DNA of 64,000 nt from Streptomyces sp. CB00455 (GCF_001905445.1 NZ_LIVQ01000008.1:124001-188000); one strand, 5' to 3'; shown: positions 35,244-44,210, numbered from the stretch's first letter. Notes: generated by a model from the sequence alone, not told the origin. Translations and numbers: made by a program.

Positions 35244-35675
35244 TCAGACTGGCCAGCAGACTGCAACGCTGCCCGGCGCTTCACGAACCTGCATCGGCAG
35301 CCATCCGTTCCCCCACTCACGTACGGTCACTGCTCGCTCGATGCGGCTGACGATGTCCTTCTTGGACGCCGTGTCCAAGGTCTCCGGGATCTTGTCGAAG
35401 GCGTCGGGAAGAACGTCGAGCAGACCCCAGATCTGTTCGCCGGTGCTGACAGTCAGCAGCTGCTGGCACCTCCACCGCACCGGCATCTCGGGACGGTGCG
35501 TGAGCCGTTGCGCGAGCGTAGGGAAAAGGTAGTGCTTCCTCTCTGCGGCGAGGTGCCTTTGGAGCCAGCCGACCGGGAGACGCTGACTGAAGCCGTGCCT
35601 GGCGGCCTCCTGGGCCAGGTCCAAGAGATGACCTGTGTCGACGGCTCGGACAGTGCGGGGAAGGGTCGGGGTCAT
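35244..35675 (-). CDS. Hypothetical protein
   Basis: A 143-residue protein. It has a basic N-terminal half (LPVGWLQRHLAAERKHYLFP, PVRWRCQQLLTVSTG) and an acidic middle (WGLLDVLPDAFDKIPETLDT). Trp and Asp content suggests a folded globular protein, but I recognise no family. It lies upstream of a SUKH gene's 3' side on the same strand. Confidence 0.5.
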   Translation of the reverse strand: MTPTLPRTVRAVDTGHLLDLAQEAARHGFSQRLPVGWLQRHLAAERKHYLFPTLAQRLTHRPEMPVRWRCQQLLTVSTGEQIWGLLDVLPDAFDKIPETLDTASKKDIVSRIERAVTVREWGNGWLPMQVREAPGSVAVCWPV

Positions 35676-35783
35676 GTCGCGATGATGCCAAGAAGCCTCC
35701 GCGGGGCCGAGAGGTCAGCTGAGCCGGGATGTGATCTGGCGACGGGCAGGACCCCGCCATCCAAGCTTGAGCGGGTGGGTCAA

Positions 35784-36443
35784 CTACTGCAGCCACTCGG
35801 TGTACCAGGTGCGAAAACAGGCGCTCACTGGGACGAAGCCACCCCAATCCGGATCAATCCGCCAGATCTCGCCCTCTCGTGGGCCGTTCAAGACCATCCT
35901 GAAGTAGATGCCGCAGCCCTCTTCGGCCAACATGAGCGTGCCCCCGGTCAGCTCACTGGTCGATGCGCCGATCCGGCCAGGCAGGGGTTCGGTGAGAAGG
36001 AACGGCTTGGCGAGTTGGCCAGGCAGCCGGTCTTCTTCCCACTCGTCATCTACAGCCCAGTCCTCGCCGGCCTCCGGGCGGAGGATGGTCAGCGGCCTCA
36101 ACCCGTGGCCAGGCCCAGCAGGCCCGTTGCCCACCCCCGCGACAAAGGACCGGTACCCCGCCGACAGGTTGACGCCGTGGACTTCCTCGAACGTCCTGAT
36201 CTCCGCCTCCGGCAGAGCTGGCGCCAGCTCGTACCGGTGTGGCCGCCCCGAAACGCGACCGCTCCGGGTCCCGTGCCGCCATGTCCCGTATCTGAGCGCG
36301 TACACCGCCCCCGTCCCAGCTCGCCATTCACCGACCGTAGCAATGACGTCTGTGCCCGGACCGCCCCACCTTCGCGCTACACGGCTGCTGATGGTGCTCG
36401 CCCCGCGTCTCGTCCTGCCCAGCTCTCGGACCAGCGCGCTCAA
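35784..36443 (-). CDS. SMI1/KNR4 (SUKH)-like protein
   Basis: Up to 219 residues. The SUKH-like pattern is in the second half: LPEAEIRTFEEVHGVNLSAG followed by YRSFVAGVGNGPAGPGHGL, DDEWEEDRLPGQLAKPFLLT and GIYFRMVLNGPREGEIWRID. These are common in bacterial toxin-immunity loci. The true start may be a GTG about 45 codons downstream, since the first residues are low-complexity. No partner toxin is adjacent. Confidence 0.65.
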   Translation of the reverse strand: MSALVRELGRTRRGASTISSRVARRWGGPGTDVIATVGEWRAGTGAVYALRYGTWRHGTRSGRVSGRPHRYELAPALPEAEIRTFEEVHGVNLSAGYRSFVAGVGNGPAGPGHGLRPLTILRPEAGEDWAVDDEWEEDRLPGQLAKPFLLTEPLPGRIGASTSELTGGTLMLAEEGCGIYFRMVLNGPREGEIWRIDPDWGGFVPVSACFRTWYTEWLQ

Positions 36444-36503
36444 GCTCCGGTGGCACGGACCAGATCATCTGAGACGGCAAGCGAACCGGACCAGATCGCC
36501 CAC

Positions 36504-36884
36504 TCAGAGGCGCGGGCACCCCGTACGTTCCAGCGCCTTGCGGCCGGCGAGGTAGCCCGCGATCTTGAACGCCAGTTCGTGAGAGCCGGACGTATCGGCG
36601 CGGGCGCGCCGCAGCACCACCCGAGTGGCAATCACGACTCCGTGCTCGGGCAAGCTCAGCTGCTCCTCGATCCCGACAGCGGCAGCCGCGAAAAAGCGTG
36701 ACAGAGCCTCGGCGGGTTCGTAGGCCACCGTCAGTTCTGGAGCCACCTCGAAGGCGAAGCCCTCAGCTGCGGGCTCGAAATCCACCTCTATCTCGGCGAA
36801 ATGCGGCGCGCAGTTCTGCTTCTGATGCAGTACCCGTACGCCGCGGATCGGATGCGGCGGGAACCGGGGCGGCGCTGACGTCAT
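36504..36884 (-). CDS. Hypothetical protein, possibly EF-G domain IV-like
   Basis: A 126-residue protein starting at ATG 36884 without a ribosome site. FAFEVAPELTVAYEPAEALS and FFAAAAVGIEEQLSLPEHGV resemble the ribosomal S5 fold strand-helix of elongation factor G domain IV (…AxxxGIxEAL), seen also in stand-alone actinobacterial proteins. The resemblance is weak and function is unknown. Confidence 0.45.
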   Translation of the reverse strand: MTSAPPRFPPHPIRGVRVLHQKQNCAPHFAEIEVDFEPAAEGFAFEVAPELTVAYEPAEALSRFFAAAAVGIEEQLSLPEHGVVIATRVVLRRARADTSGSHELAFKIAGYLAGRKALERTGCPRL

Positions 36885-36925
36885 ACGGGAACGTTACCCG
36901 CTGCCTGGTACCCGGCCCCAGCCGC

Positions 36926-37180
36926 ATGCTCCTGGTCGCCTGCCTGCGCCTGCGCCTGCGCCTGGCCCGCGAATACCGCCTGAGCGACCTGGGCTGGCTC
37001 ACTGCCGCTGCCCACGCCTACAGACGACTCCGTGTGGGAGCCCTCTCCACCGACAGCAGATGTGCCTGTACTACCGGGCCAAGGCATACAAGGACCTCAG
37101 CCAGAACCAGGCCGCCCGCGCAGGAATGCAGCAGGTCGCCGAAGCCGGCGGCCGGCACGCTCCCCGGGCCCGCTATCGTG
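36926..37180 (+). pseudogene. TPR-like regulator fragment, frameshifted
   Basis: LGWLTAAAHAYRRL in one frame and YYRAKAYKDLSQNQAARAGM plus QQVAEAGGRHAPRARYRA in another look like helix-rich repeats of Streptomyces regulators. Four tandem CTGCGC-type hexamers (36940-36965) give the LRLRLRL run. No intact gene can be formed. Confidence 0.3.
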
Positions 37181-37427
37181 CCCCGGGTCTCTGCCCGGCC
37201 GTGGTCCACGGGCGACTATTGCGCTGGATCAGCTGGTGCGCCGCCGGGTTCTTCCTCGCCGAACCATCGCACGTGTCCTCCCGACCCGCCCGAACTGATC
37301 AACGGCGTTCACTCCTTCCGGTAACGGAGACCGTCTCACCGTCACGCCTGTCCCGCGGCACGGTTACGTAGGAGCACTCATGGAGCCAGGCCCGGGATCG
37401 ACGGGCCGCACAAGACAGGTGACACAC

Positions 37428-37958
37428 ATGCGAACCGAGGCCGCCAAGCGAGTCGAACTGGTCTTCTCCCTCTTCGACGCCAATGGCAACGGAGTCATCG
37501 ACTCCAACGACTTCGACCTCATGACGGGCCGTGTTCTGGAGGCGGCGGCCGCATCGGACGACGGCGCCAAGGCCGCTATCCGGGCCGCGTTCCGCCGCTA
37601 CTGGACGGTGCTGGCCACGGAACTGGACGCCAACGGCGACGGTGTGATCACCGTCGAGGAATTCCGTCCGTTCGTGCTGGATCCCAAGCGCTTCGGTCCC
37701 ACGATCGCCGAGTTCGCCGAGGCGCTCGCCGCACTCGGCGACCCCGACAAGGACGGCCTGATCGAGCGCCCGCTTTTCGAATCGCTGATGACGGCGATCG
37801 GCTTCGAGAAGGCGAACATCCACGCGCTCTTCGACGCCTTCGGCCCGGACGCCGAGGACCGCATCACTGTGGCTACGTGGGCCGCCGGCATCGAGGACTA
37901 CTACGCTCCGGACATGGCCGGGATCCCGGGCGACGAGCTGGTGCCTGCCCGGGTCTGA
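37428..37958 (+). CDS. EF-hand calcium-binding protein (calerythrin-like)
   Basis: A 176-residue cytoplasmic protein. The ATG at 37428 follows AGGTGA. Three good EF-hand loops are visible: DANGNGVIDSND, DANGDGVITVEE and DPDKDGLIERP. A fourth, FGPDAEDRITVAT, has the right place but poor ligands. Size and layout match calerythrin-type proteins of actinobacteria, which buffer or sense calcium. It is monocistronic with a hairpin downstream. Confidence 0.88.
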   Translation: MRTEAAKRVELVFSLFDANGNGVIDSNDFDLMTGRVLEAAAASDDGAKAAIRAAFRRYWTVLATELDANGDGVITVEEFRPFVLDPKRFGPTIAEFAEALAALGDPDKDGLIERPLFESLMTAIGFEKANIHALFDAFGPDAEDRITVATWAAGIEDYYAPDMAGIPGDELVPARV

Positions 37959-38085
37959 GACCGCCCGTGAGCGACTGTCCCGGGACGCTGTCGCTCGTGA
38001 TCATGGAACCCGCTCGCCGTCCCGGGCGCGGGCGGCGACCGCTACGACGCGCCCCAGCTCGTGCCTCTGCCGGGTGCGCCCCACT

Positions 38086-38113
38086 GGGCGGGGCCTGCGG
38101 CAGGGCCCCGCCC
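38086..38113. terminator. Hairpin between convergent genes
   Basis: GGGCGGGGCC, an 8-nt loop and GGCCCCGCCC form a 10-bp GC stem between the EF-hand gene (plus) and the methyltransferase gene (minus), so it can terminate both. Confidence 0.7.
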
Positions 38114-38214
38114 CCGAATCCTGTGCTCGGGTGGTCGTTCCCGATCCCGGCGAGCCCCCGGCCAGGTACGGGATGCCCGGCCTTGTTCGGACGTCGTCGT
38201 GAGCGCTGCGGACG

Positions 38215-39120
38215 TCATGGCCGGGGCTTGTGCGCGAACACCCACCGGTTTCCCTCAAGCGCGTCGTTCGCCTCAGGGACGGGGCCTCGTCCGTGCTGTT
38301 GAGTGAAGTCGAAGGGCGTGTGCATCGAGGTGGACCAGCCCTTGGCCCTCAGGTCGCCCGCGGAGTCGGGTCGGGGTTCCTTGTCGAAGAGGTGGAGCAG
38401 GTCGATGCCGATCTGTTCTCGCGTCGCCGTGTAGATCGGGCTGTCGCGGTACGCCAGCAGGTCCGTCTCCAGCTTGGCCTCGAAAGCCAGAGAGCTGCCT
38501 CCGGTGGTCAGCCTGTCCACCGTGTCGATGAGGTACGTCTCGGCGGGGCCCGGCAGGTAGAAGAGGAGTCCTTCGGCCAGCCAGACGCTCGGCACGGCCG
38601 GGTCGAAGCCGGCGGTGGTCAGCGCGGTGACCCAGCCCGCGCGCAGGTCGACCGGTACGGGGACGCGCTTCACCTTCGGGGCGGCCGACAGGCCGGTGAG
38701 CACCTGCTGCTTGAAGGCCAGCACGCCCGCCCGGTCGATCTCGAAGACCACCAGGTCGGACGGCCAGTCCAGTCGGAAGGCACGCGTGTCCAACCCGGCT
38801 CCCAGCAGGACTACTTGGCGGGCGTTCGCCCGGGCCGACCGGAGGAGGAAGTCGTCGAGGACCCTGGTCCGCAGGCCGAAGTAGCGGGCGAACCGCCCCC
38901 ACAGCGGGTTGTCGTCCCCGTCCGGTACCTGCTCGATGCGTACCGGCCAGTGAGTGCATGCCGGGGCGGCGCGTACAAAGTGTTCCGCGTAGGCGTCCTG
39001 GGCCAGGCTGTCGTGGCGGTGGGTCTCGATCGCCCGTGCCGCGGCGACCAGGAGGGCGGTCAGGCCCACACCTCCGTCCACGCCGTCCAGGTCTGTCTGC
39101 TGCGGCGCCGGGCCGGCCAT
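38215..39120 (-). CDS. SAM-dependent methyltransferase, TIGR00027/leucine carboxyl methyltransferase-like
   Basis: A 301-residue enzyme with start at ATG 39120 after GGAGGACAC. The SAM-binding region is VVLLGAGLDTRAFRLDWP (about 107-124) followed by VFEIDRAGVLAFK, and the post-II motif VWLAEGLLFYLPG. This family methylates carboxylates or hydroxyls; the actinobacterial branch is mostly uncharacterised. It ends the operon led by the MfnB-like enzyme, 80 nt after the alcohol dehydrogenase, so it may methylate a furan acid or alcohol (inference). Confidence 0.85.
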   Translation of the reverse strand: MAGPAPQQTDLDGVDGGVGLTALLVAAARAIETHRHDSLAQDAYAEHFVRAAPACTHWPVRIEQVPDGDDNPLWGRFARYFGLRTRVLDDFLLRSARANARQVVLLGAGLDTRAFRLDWPSDLVVFEIDRAGVLAFKQQVLTGLSAAPKVKRVPVPVDLRAGWVTALTTAGFDPAVPSVWLAEGLLFYLPGPAETYLIDTVDRLTTGGSSLAFEAKLETDLLAYRDSPIYTATREQIGIDLLHLFDKEPRPDSAGDLRAKGWSTSMHTPFDFTQQHGRGPVPEANDALEGNRWVFAHKPRP

Positions 39121-39200
39121 GTGTCCTCCGTTGGCGGGAGTGGGGAGTGCGGGGTGTCTGTTCGTGGGACGGGGTGGGTCTGCGGTGTGGGATGCCGCGT

Positions 39201-40307
39201 TCATCGGCTTGTTCGCTCTGGGAGCAGGACGGGTTTGACCACGCGGCCCGCGTCGCAGTCGCGTTCGGCCTCGTTGATGTCGGCCAGCGGGTAGGTGCGG
39301 ATCAGTTGGTCGAAGGGGAAGCGGCCCGCCTGCCACAGCCCGGTCAGCCGGGGTATCAGCAGCCCGGGGACGGCGTCCCCTTCGCAGATGTGGCGGATGC
39401 TGCGGCCTCGGTCGAGCGTGCCCGGTTCGAGCGACAGCGCGGTGTGGAGGCGCGCCACCAGGCCGAGGCTGCCGGTGGGGCGCAGTGCTTGGAGCGCGTT
39501 GTTGATGAGCGGGGCCGAGGCCGTGGTGTCCAGGGCGTACTGCGCGCCGCCGTCGGTCAGCCGGCGGATCCGTTCGGGCAGTCCGGCCGTAGCGGCGGGC
39601 AGTGGGATCGCGCCGAACCGTTCGGCCAGGGCGAGCCGCCCGGGATGCCGGTCGACGGCCACGGTCAGTACGCCGGCGGCGGTGGCCGCCATCACCGCGG
39701 CCAGGCCCACGGCTCCGGTGCCGAGGACCGCCAGGGTGTCGCCGGGGCCCGCGCCGAAGGTGTTCAGTACGGCTCCGGCACCGGTGAGGAAGCCGCAGCC
39801 GAGGGGCCCGAGCAGTTCGAGCGGCAGCGCCGGGTCGACCCGGACGGCGTTGCGGGCCGGGACGAGCGCGTATTCGGCGAACGAGGACTGGCCGAACCAA
39901 CGAGGGGCCAGCGCCTTCCCGGTCGAATCGGTGAGCCGCGGCGGTTCCTCCTCGCGTCCTCCGAAGAGGTTGAGGGAGGCGAAGGAGTCGCAGTAGGCGG
40001 GGGCCGCGCCGCGGCAGTTGTGGCAGTGTCCGCAGGAGTCGAAGCTCAGCACGACGTGGTCACCCACGTTGATCGCGGTGTCAGGGCCGCTGCCCGTCCT
40101 GACCACGACCCCGGCGCCCTCGTGGCCGAGGACGGCCGGCAGGGGGCTGCGGCCGGCGGATCGCCGGACCGCGAGATCGGTCCGGCACATCCCCGCGCCC
40201 GCGATCTCGACCAGGATCTCGCCCTCGTCGGCTTCCGTCCGCAGGGTCACCTCCTCGACCGTGAACGGGTCCTCGTACGAACGCAGTACGGCCGCCTGGA
40301 ACCTCAT
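39201..40307 (-). CDS. Zinc-dependent alcohol dehydrogenase
   Basis: A 368-residue medium-chain dehydrogenase. Catalytic zinc ligands: Cys40 in AGMCRTD and His in GHEGAGV. The structural zinc site is CGHCHNCRGAAPAYC. The Rossmann motif is VLGTGAVGLAAV. The insert before the Rossmann domain and LTGAGAVLNTFG are typical of aryl/benzyl alcohol dehydrogenases. The ATG at 40307 is 6 nt from AGGAGG and follows the aldehyde dehydrogenase closely. In this operon it could interconvert a furan alcohol and aldehyde. Confidence 0.9.
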   Translation of the reverse strand: MRFQAAVLRSYEDPFTVEEVTLRTEADEGEILVEIAGAGMCRTDLAVRRSAGRSPLPAVLGHEGAGVVVRTGSGPDTAINVGDHVVLSFDSCGHCHNCRGAAPAYCDSFASLNLFGGREEEPPRLTDSTGKALAPRWFGQSSFAEYALVPARNAVRVDPALPLELLGPLGCGFLTGAGAVLNTFGAGPGDTLAVLGTGAVGLAAVMAATAAGVLTVAVDRHPGRLALAERFGAIPLPAATAGLPERIRRLTDGGAQYALDTTASAPLINNALQALRPTGSLGLVARLHTALSLEPGTLDRGRSIRHICEGDAVPGLLIPRLTGLWQAGRFPFDQLIRTYPLADINEAERDCDAGRVVKPVLLPERTSR

Positions 40308-40309
40308 CG

Positions 40310-41713
40310 TCATCCCTCCTGCGGGCGGTGGACGACGAACGGCCGGAGGTTTCCGTAGAGCCCCCACGGTCCGCCCGCGACGCCGACGCCGCTGTCCTTG
40401 ACGCCTGCGAAGGGCTGGGCGAGGGACAGTTCGGCATGGTGGTTGATCCAGGCCGTGCCGCATTCGAGACGGTCGGCCACGGCCTCGGCCCGGTCGAGAT
40501 CGGTGCCCCATACGGAGCCGCCCAGTCCGAAACCGGTGCCGTTGGCCGCGTCGACGGCTTCGTCGAGGCTCCGGTAGGGCAGCACCGGCAGCACCGGTCC
40601 GAACTGTTCCTCGGTCACCACCGGACTGCTGGGCGGGACGTCGGTGAGGATCGTGGGGGCGAAGAAGTATCCCGGCCCGTCCAGCCGGTGGCCGCCGGAC
40701 GCCGCCCGGGCGCCGTCAGCCAGAGCCTGCTCCGTGATCTGTTCGACCCGGGCCAGCTGTGGGGCGTTGTTGACCGGTCCCAGCCGGGTTTCGGGGTCGA
40801 GTCCGGGCCCGACGGCGACGGCCTTCGCGCGCTGGGCGAGGGCTTCGACGACCTCGGCGTGGAGCCGGGCGGGGACGTAGACGCGTTTGACCGCCATGCA
40901 GACCTGCCCGCAGTTGCGGAACGCCGCCCAGAACAGCCGGTCCGCGATCCGGTCCACGTCGACGTCGTCCAGCAGGACGGCGGCGTCGTTGCCGCCCAGC
41001 TCCAGGGTGACCCGGGCGAGCGAGCCCGCCGCCGCTGTGGCGACGGCCCGCCCGGTGGGCACCGAACCGGTGAAGGTGACGTGGCGGATGCCCGGGTGCG
41101 ACGCGAGGCGGGCACCGAGGGGTTCGCGGCCGGTGACGACTGTCAGTACGTCCTCGGGCAGGGCGGTGGCCAGGACGGAGCCGAGCAGTCGGGTGGCGAG
41201 CGGAGTGAGCGGCGACGGTTTGAGGACCATGGTGTTGCCCGCCGCGAGCGCGGGTGCGAACTTCGCCGCCGCGAGCTGGAGGGGGAAGTTCCACGGCACG
41301 ATCGCAGCGACGGGTCCGAGGGGGCGCCAGCGGATCTCGCTGCGCACAGGCCGGCCGTCGTCGATCCGGCGGGTCCGGGGGGCCAGGTCGGCGAAGTAGC
41401 GCAGGCGGGCCGCAGTACGGGCGACCTCCGCGTACGACTCGGCCAGGGGCTTGCCCTGTTCCCGGGTGAGCAACCGGGCGAGGTCGTCGCCGGCCGTCTC
41501 GACGGCGTCGGCCGCGCCGCGCAACGCCGCGGTGCGGGCCGCGGGGTCGGCGCGCCAGCCGTACCAGGCTTGCTCGGCGCGGGCGACCACGCCGTCCAAC
41601 TCGCCCGGCTGCTGGTCGGGGGCCTCGTCGAAGGTCTCCCCGGTGGCCGGGTCGACAACGCAGAAACGTACGGCCCGGCCTCCGGGGAGGCTGCCGGCCT
41701 CAGGCGTCGGCAT
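40310..41713 (-). CDS. NAD(P)-dependent aldehyde dehydrogenase
   Basis: A 467-residue ALDH superfamily enzyme oxidising an aldehyde to an acid. Key residues are present: Asn142 (PWNFP), Lys165 (LKPSP), Glu238 (LELGGND) and nucleophile Cys272 (NCGQVCMA). The EEQFGPVLPV segment is normal. It starts 8 nt after the MfnB-like gene and ends at the alcohol dehydrogenase, so the three are tightly coupled. Confidence 0.92.
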   Translation of the reverse strand: MPTPEAGSLPGGRAVRFCVVDPATGETFDEAPDQQPGELDGVVARAEQAWYGWRADPAARTAALRGAADAVETAGDDLARLLTREQGKPLAESYAEVARTAARLRYFADLAPRTRRIDDGRPVRSEIRWRPLGPVAAIVPWNFPLQLAAAKFAPALAAGNTMVLKPSPLTPLATRLLGSVLATALPEDVLTVVTGREPLGARLASHPGIRHVTFTGSVPTGRAVATAAAGSLARVTLELGGNDAAVLLDDVDVDRIADRLFWAAFRNCGQVCMAVKRVYVPARLHAEVVEALAQRAKAVAVGPGLDPETRLGPVNNAPQLARVEQITEQALADGARAASGGHRLDGPGYFFAPTILTDVPPSSPVVTEEQFGPVLPVLPYRSLDEAVDAANGTGFGLGGSVWGTDLDRAEAVADRLECGTAWINHHAELSLAQPFAGVKDSGVGVAGGPWGLYGNLRPFVVHRPQEG

Positions 41714-41721
41714 GCCGGCGG

Positions 41722-42480
41722 TCAGTTCACGGCGGGGACGCTGACAACGTGCTCCCGGGCCTGCCGGTCCATCTCCGCCCGGAAAGCGGCCACCAGATGC
41801 GGCTGAATCCGTCCGGCGTTGCGGTCACCGCCCTCGCAGACCGCTCCCCGCACCCCCACGATGTCCGTGCCCATGCGGGTCAGCGGACCCAGGTCGGCCT
41901 GCGTGACACTGCCCGCGAGGGCCGCGAGCAGACCGGCGGCGTGGGCCCGCCGGACGAACTCGGCACAGACTTCCGGAGGAACGTGGTCGAACAGCCGGGT
42001 CCCATCCTTGATGGCGGTGTCGAGCATGGCCGCGTCGGCACCGGAGCGGGCGGCGATGTCGGGCATGGCGAGCGGGTTGACGCAGCCGATGCGGTGGGCG
42101 TCGGCGTAGCCGGATGCGACGACGAGCGCGTCGGGGCGCTGATCTTTCACCGCTCGGACGACCGCGCGCATGACCTCGATGCCCTGATCGGGCGTCGTGC
42201 ATCCGTAGAGGCCGACCTTGATGTACGTGGCGCCGGAGACGACAGCGCCGAGTGCGGCCTGCGCCACCGTGCCGGGCTTGTACGGGACGTCACCCACGGT
42301 GGCGGACACTGGCTTGTCCGCCGGGACCGCGTCGCGGATCTCCCTGATGACCCACGGGAAGTTAGCGCCGAGCGAGCCCTCGTCGGGCTTCTTCACGTCG
42401 ACGATGTCGAGGTGCTCCGCCGCTTTCGCACAATCGAGGGCTTCCTCGACACTGTCCGGGGAGATGAGAAGCAACACCAC
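41722..42480 (-). CDS. mfnB: (5-formylfuran-3-yl)methyl phosphate synthase-like protein (MfnB family)
   Basis: A 252-residue TIM-barrel enzyme of the former UPF0264/DUF556 family. In methanogens MfnB condenses two glyceraldehyde 3-phosphates to 4-(hydroxymethyl)-2-furancarboxaldehyde phosphate. Conserved elements are DIVDVKKPDEGSLGANFPWV (catalytic Lys30/31), ATVGDVPYKPGT, YIKVGLYG (Lys88) and AMLDTAIKDG (Lys158). GTG at 42480 follows AAGGAG. It heads an operon with two dehydrogenases and a methyltransferase, which suggests a bacterial furan pathway rather than methanofuran. Confidence 0.9.
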   Translation of the reverse strand: MVLLLISPDSVEEALDCAKAAEHLDIVDVKKPDEGSLGANFPWVIREIRDAVPADKPVSATVGDVPYKPGTVAQAALGAVVSGATYIKVGLYGCTTPDQGIEVMRAVVRAVKDQRPDALVVASGYADAHRIGCVNPLAMPDIAARSGADAAMLDTAIKDGTRLFDHVPPEVCAEFVRRAHAAGLLAALAGSVTQADLGPLTRMGTDIVGVRGAVCEGGDRNAGRIQPHLVAAFRAEMDRQAREHVVSVPAVN

Positions 42481-42928
42481 TGAGCTCCTTCCGCCGCATG
42501 TCCACCTGGCCGAGGGACAGGGGTGCGGATCGCCTGGTTCATGTGCGGTGCGCTCATCATTTCCGTCACCCGTGGCAACAGGTAGGGCGCACAGGGTTAC
42601 CTGGGGTGCTCACCCCCACCTGCAGTGCGCCGTGCATACCGGGATGAACCGGTCCCGCTGGCAACATGGTCGCGCAGAGTCGAGGACCAGTACGTGCCCG
42701 AGTAGTGCTTCTGCCCTTGTGTCAGAGGAAGGTCCGTCTCGGCCGGCCGTCCGTAGCAGCCCGTGCGGGACCGACGACCGCTCCAGGTCCTCGCCCACGG
42801 CCCCGACGCCGCACCGGATACTCACCCGTACCGACGTCGCCAGCTCCGCTGTCCCCATCGGACCACCTACCCGCGTTGTGCCAGGCGGTCCGGTTGGCCG
42901 TCGAGCGCAGGGTCCTGCCCCCGTCCGT
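42481..42928. other. Promoter region of the mfnB operon, no gene seen
   Basis: The mfnB operon must start here. Frames on the plus strand upstream of the short EF-hand gene are open but unlike EF-hand protein, so the missing half of that gene is not here. Confidence 0.45.
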
Positions 42929-43237
42929 ATGCGGTTCGTGTCCACGGCCACCAAGCACGTACGCGCCGGTGACTCCTTCGACCGCACCTACCGGCCCCAC
43001 ATGGAGGCGGTCGTCGATCTGGCCGACGCCGATGGAGACGGCGTTCTGAGCCGCAGTGAGTTCATCCGTCTGGGTGCTCCGGCCGTCAGCGAGGAGCAGT
43101 CGCACCGGTCCTTCGACCAGGTCGACACCGACGGCGACGGCAGCCTCACCGCGCAGGAGCTGGTGGCCGCCGCCCGCGACTTCTACGTCAGCGACGACCC
43201 GGAAGCCGTCGGCAACCACCTCTTCGGGCAGCTCTGA
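42929..43237 (+). CDS. Short EF-hand protein, half-size
   Basis: A 102-residue protein with two EF-hand loops, DADGDGVLSRSE and DTDGDGSLTAQE, followed by FYVSDDPEAVGNHLFG, the usual end of calerythrin-like proteins. The usual protein has about 175 residues and four hands, so this is either a natural two-hand form or a 5'-truncated gene. ATG 42929 has no clear ribosome site, which favours truncation. Confidence 0.65.
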   Translation: MRFVSTATKHVRAGDSFDRTYRPHMEAVVDLADADGDGVLSRSEFIRLGAPAVSEEQSHRSFDQVDTDGDGSLTAQELVAAARDFYVSDDPEAVGNHLFGQL

Positions 43238-43389
43238 TGATCCCAAGGTGGCGGATCCGGGCGCGCACCCGGTCCGCCACCGCCACCACCCGGCTGCTCG
43301 CCCGACGGCGCCCCGCGGTGCGTGTTCCAGGAGGCCAGACCCCGCCGGGTCACCTGACCCGATCGCGTTGCAGGAAGAGGAGAGAGCTA

Positions 43390-43570
43390 TGGCAAGTACG
43401 GCGCCCCATGCAGGAGCGGTACTTCAGGGCGAGCACTACGGCATGACCGAGGCCGTCCTCGCCCTCGCCACGATCAGCAACCACTGGCAACTACGCACCA
43501 CCGCTACCGCGCCACTGCGGCCACTGCCCCGCTTCCTCCTCACCCCCCAAAGCCCACACCAGCGGCCACC
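43390..43570 (+). pseudogene. Cytochrome P450 C-terminal remnant
   Basis: AVLQGEHYGMTEAVLALATI and WQLRTTATAPLRPLPRFLLT match the helix after the heme-Cys loop and the C-terminal end of P450s (G-E-x-F-A-M-x-E-x-x-L-A-L-A). The heme-binding Cys and everything before it are absent. An AGGAAGAGG before ATG 43390 could still drive translation of a short peptide. Confidence 0.6.
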
Positions 43571-44210
43571 GACTCCCCCTGAGCCCGAGCGCCACGTCTC
43601 GGCGTACGGCTCCGCCCTACAGCCGAAAGACATCGACCCCATGGGTCGCTCTACGTACAACAGGACCTTCGCGGACCGGCCTCTCCCAGCCCTTCGAAGG
43701 CACCATTCAGTGGTTCGCGAACGAGCAAGGCAGGCCGGGGTCACTCGTCCGGATCTGCCATCCTGGGATGGTCGGAGCTGCCCGAAGCCCACCGACAGCG
43801 CAGGCTTGCCCAGGGTCGCCTGAGGCTTGCCCACGCTGCCGGCGGGAGGCTTGCCCAGGTGTGGCACAGCCATAGTTCGTCCGCGGCCACCTTGCGCCAG
43901 CGGGAGCACTCCCCCCGCGAGGACGAAGTCCAGGTTGTCGTCTGGGCAGACGTCAGCATGGGCCCCGGAGAATGCGGCTACCTCGGCCCTGGTAAGGCCG
44001 AGGACGCAGGCTCGTTTCTGCGGTGAATCGAGGCGCCCGCACGGGTGAGTTGTCCCCCAGGGCCTGTTGGGACGGGTGGCCGGCCAGCTACACAGAGGCG
44101 ATATCCGCCATCCGCGCAGCTGCCCCCTAAGTGGCCGTGCGCTTCCAGGGTCGTGTATGGCCGGGCCGCACGGTCCGGTGCGCGTACGTAAGACAGACAG
44201 GGGACAGGCC
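43571..44210. other. 640 bp without a supportable gene
   Basis: Three imperfect copies of AGGCTTGCCCA occur at 43802, 43823 and 43847 (spacing 21-24 nt). Otherwise I see nothing convincing before the ribosome site of the hemopexin-repeat gene. Confidence 0.4.

Noticed and set aside
36940..36965. Tandem CTGCGC hexamers as a variable-number repeat of interest
   Set aside because: Only about four copies in low-complexity GC-rich sequence; common by chance in such genomes.
43802..43858. Triple AGGCTTGCCCA as a CRISPR or iteron array
   Set aside because: Three short imperfect copies with uneven spacing (21 and 24 nt) and no symmetry.
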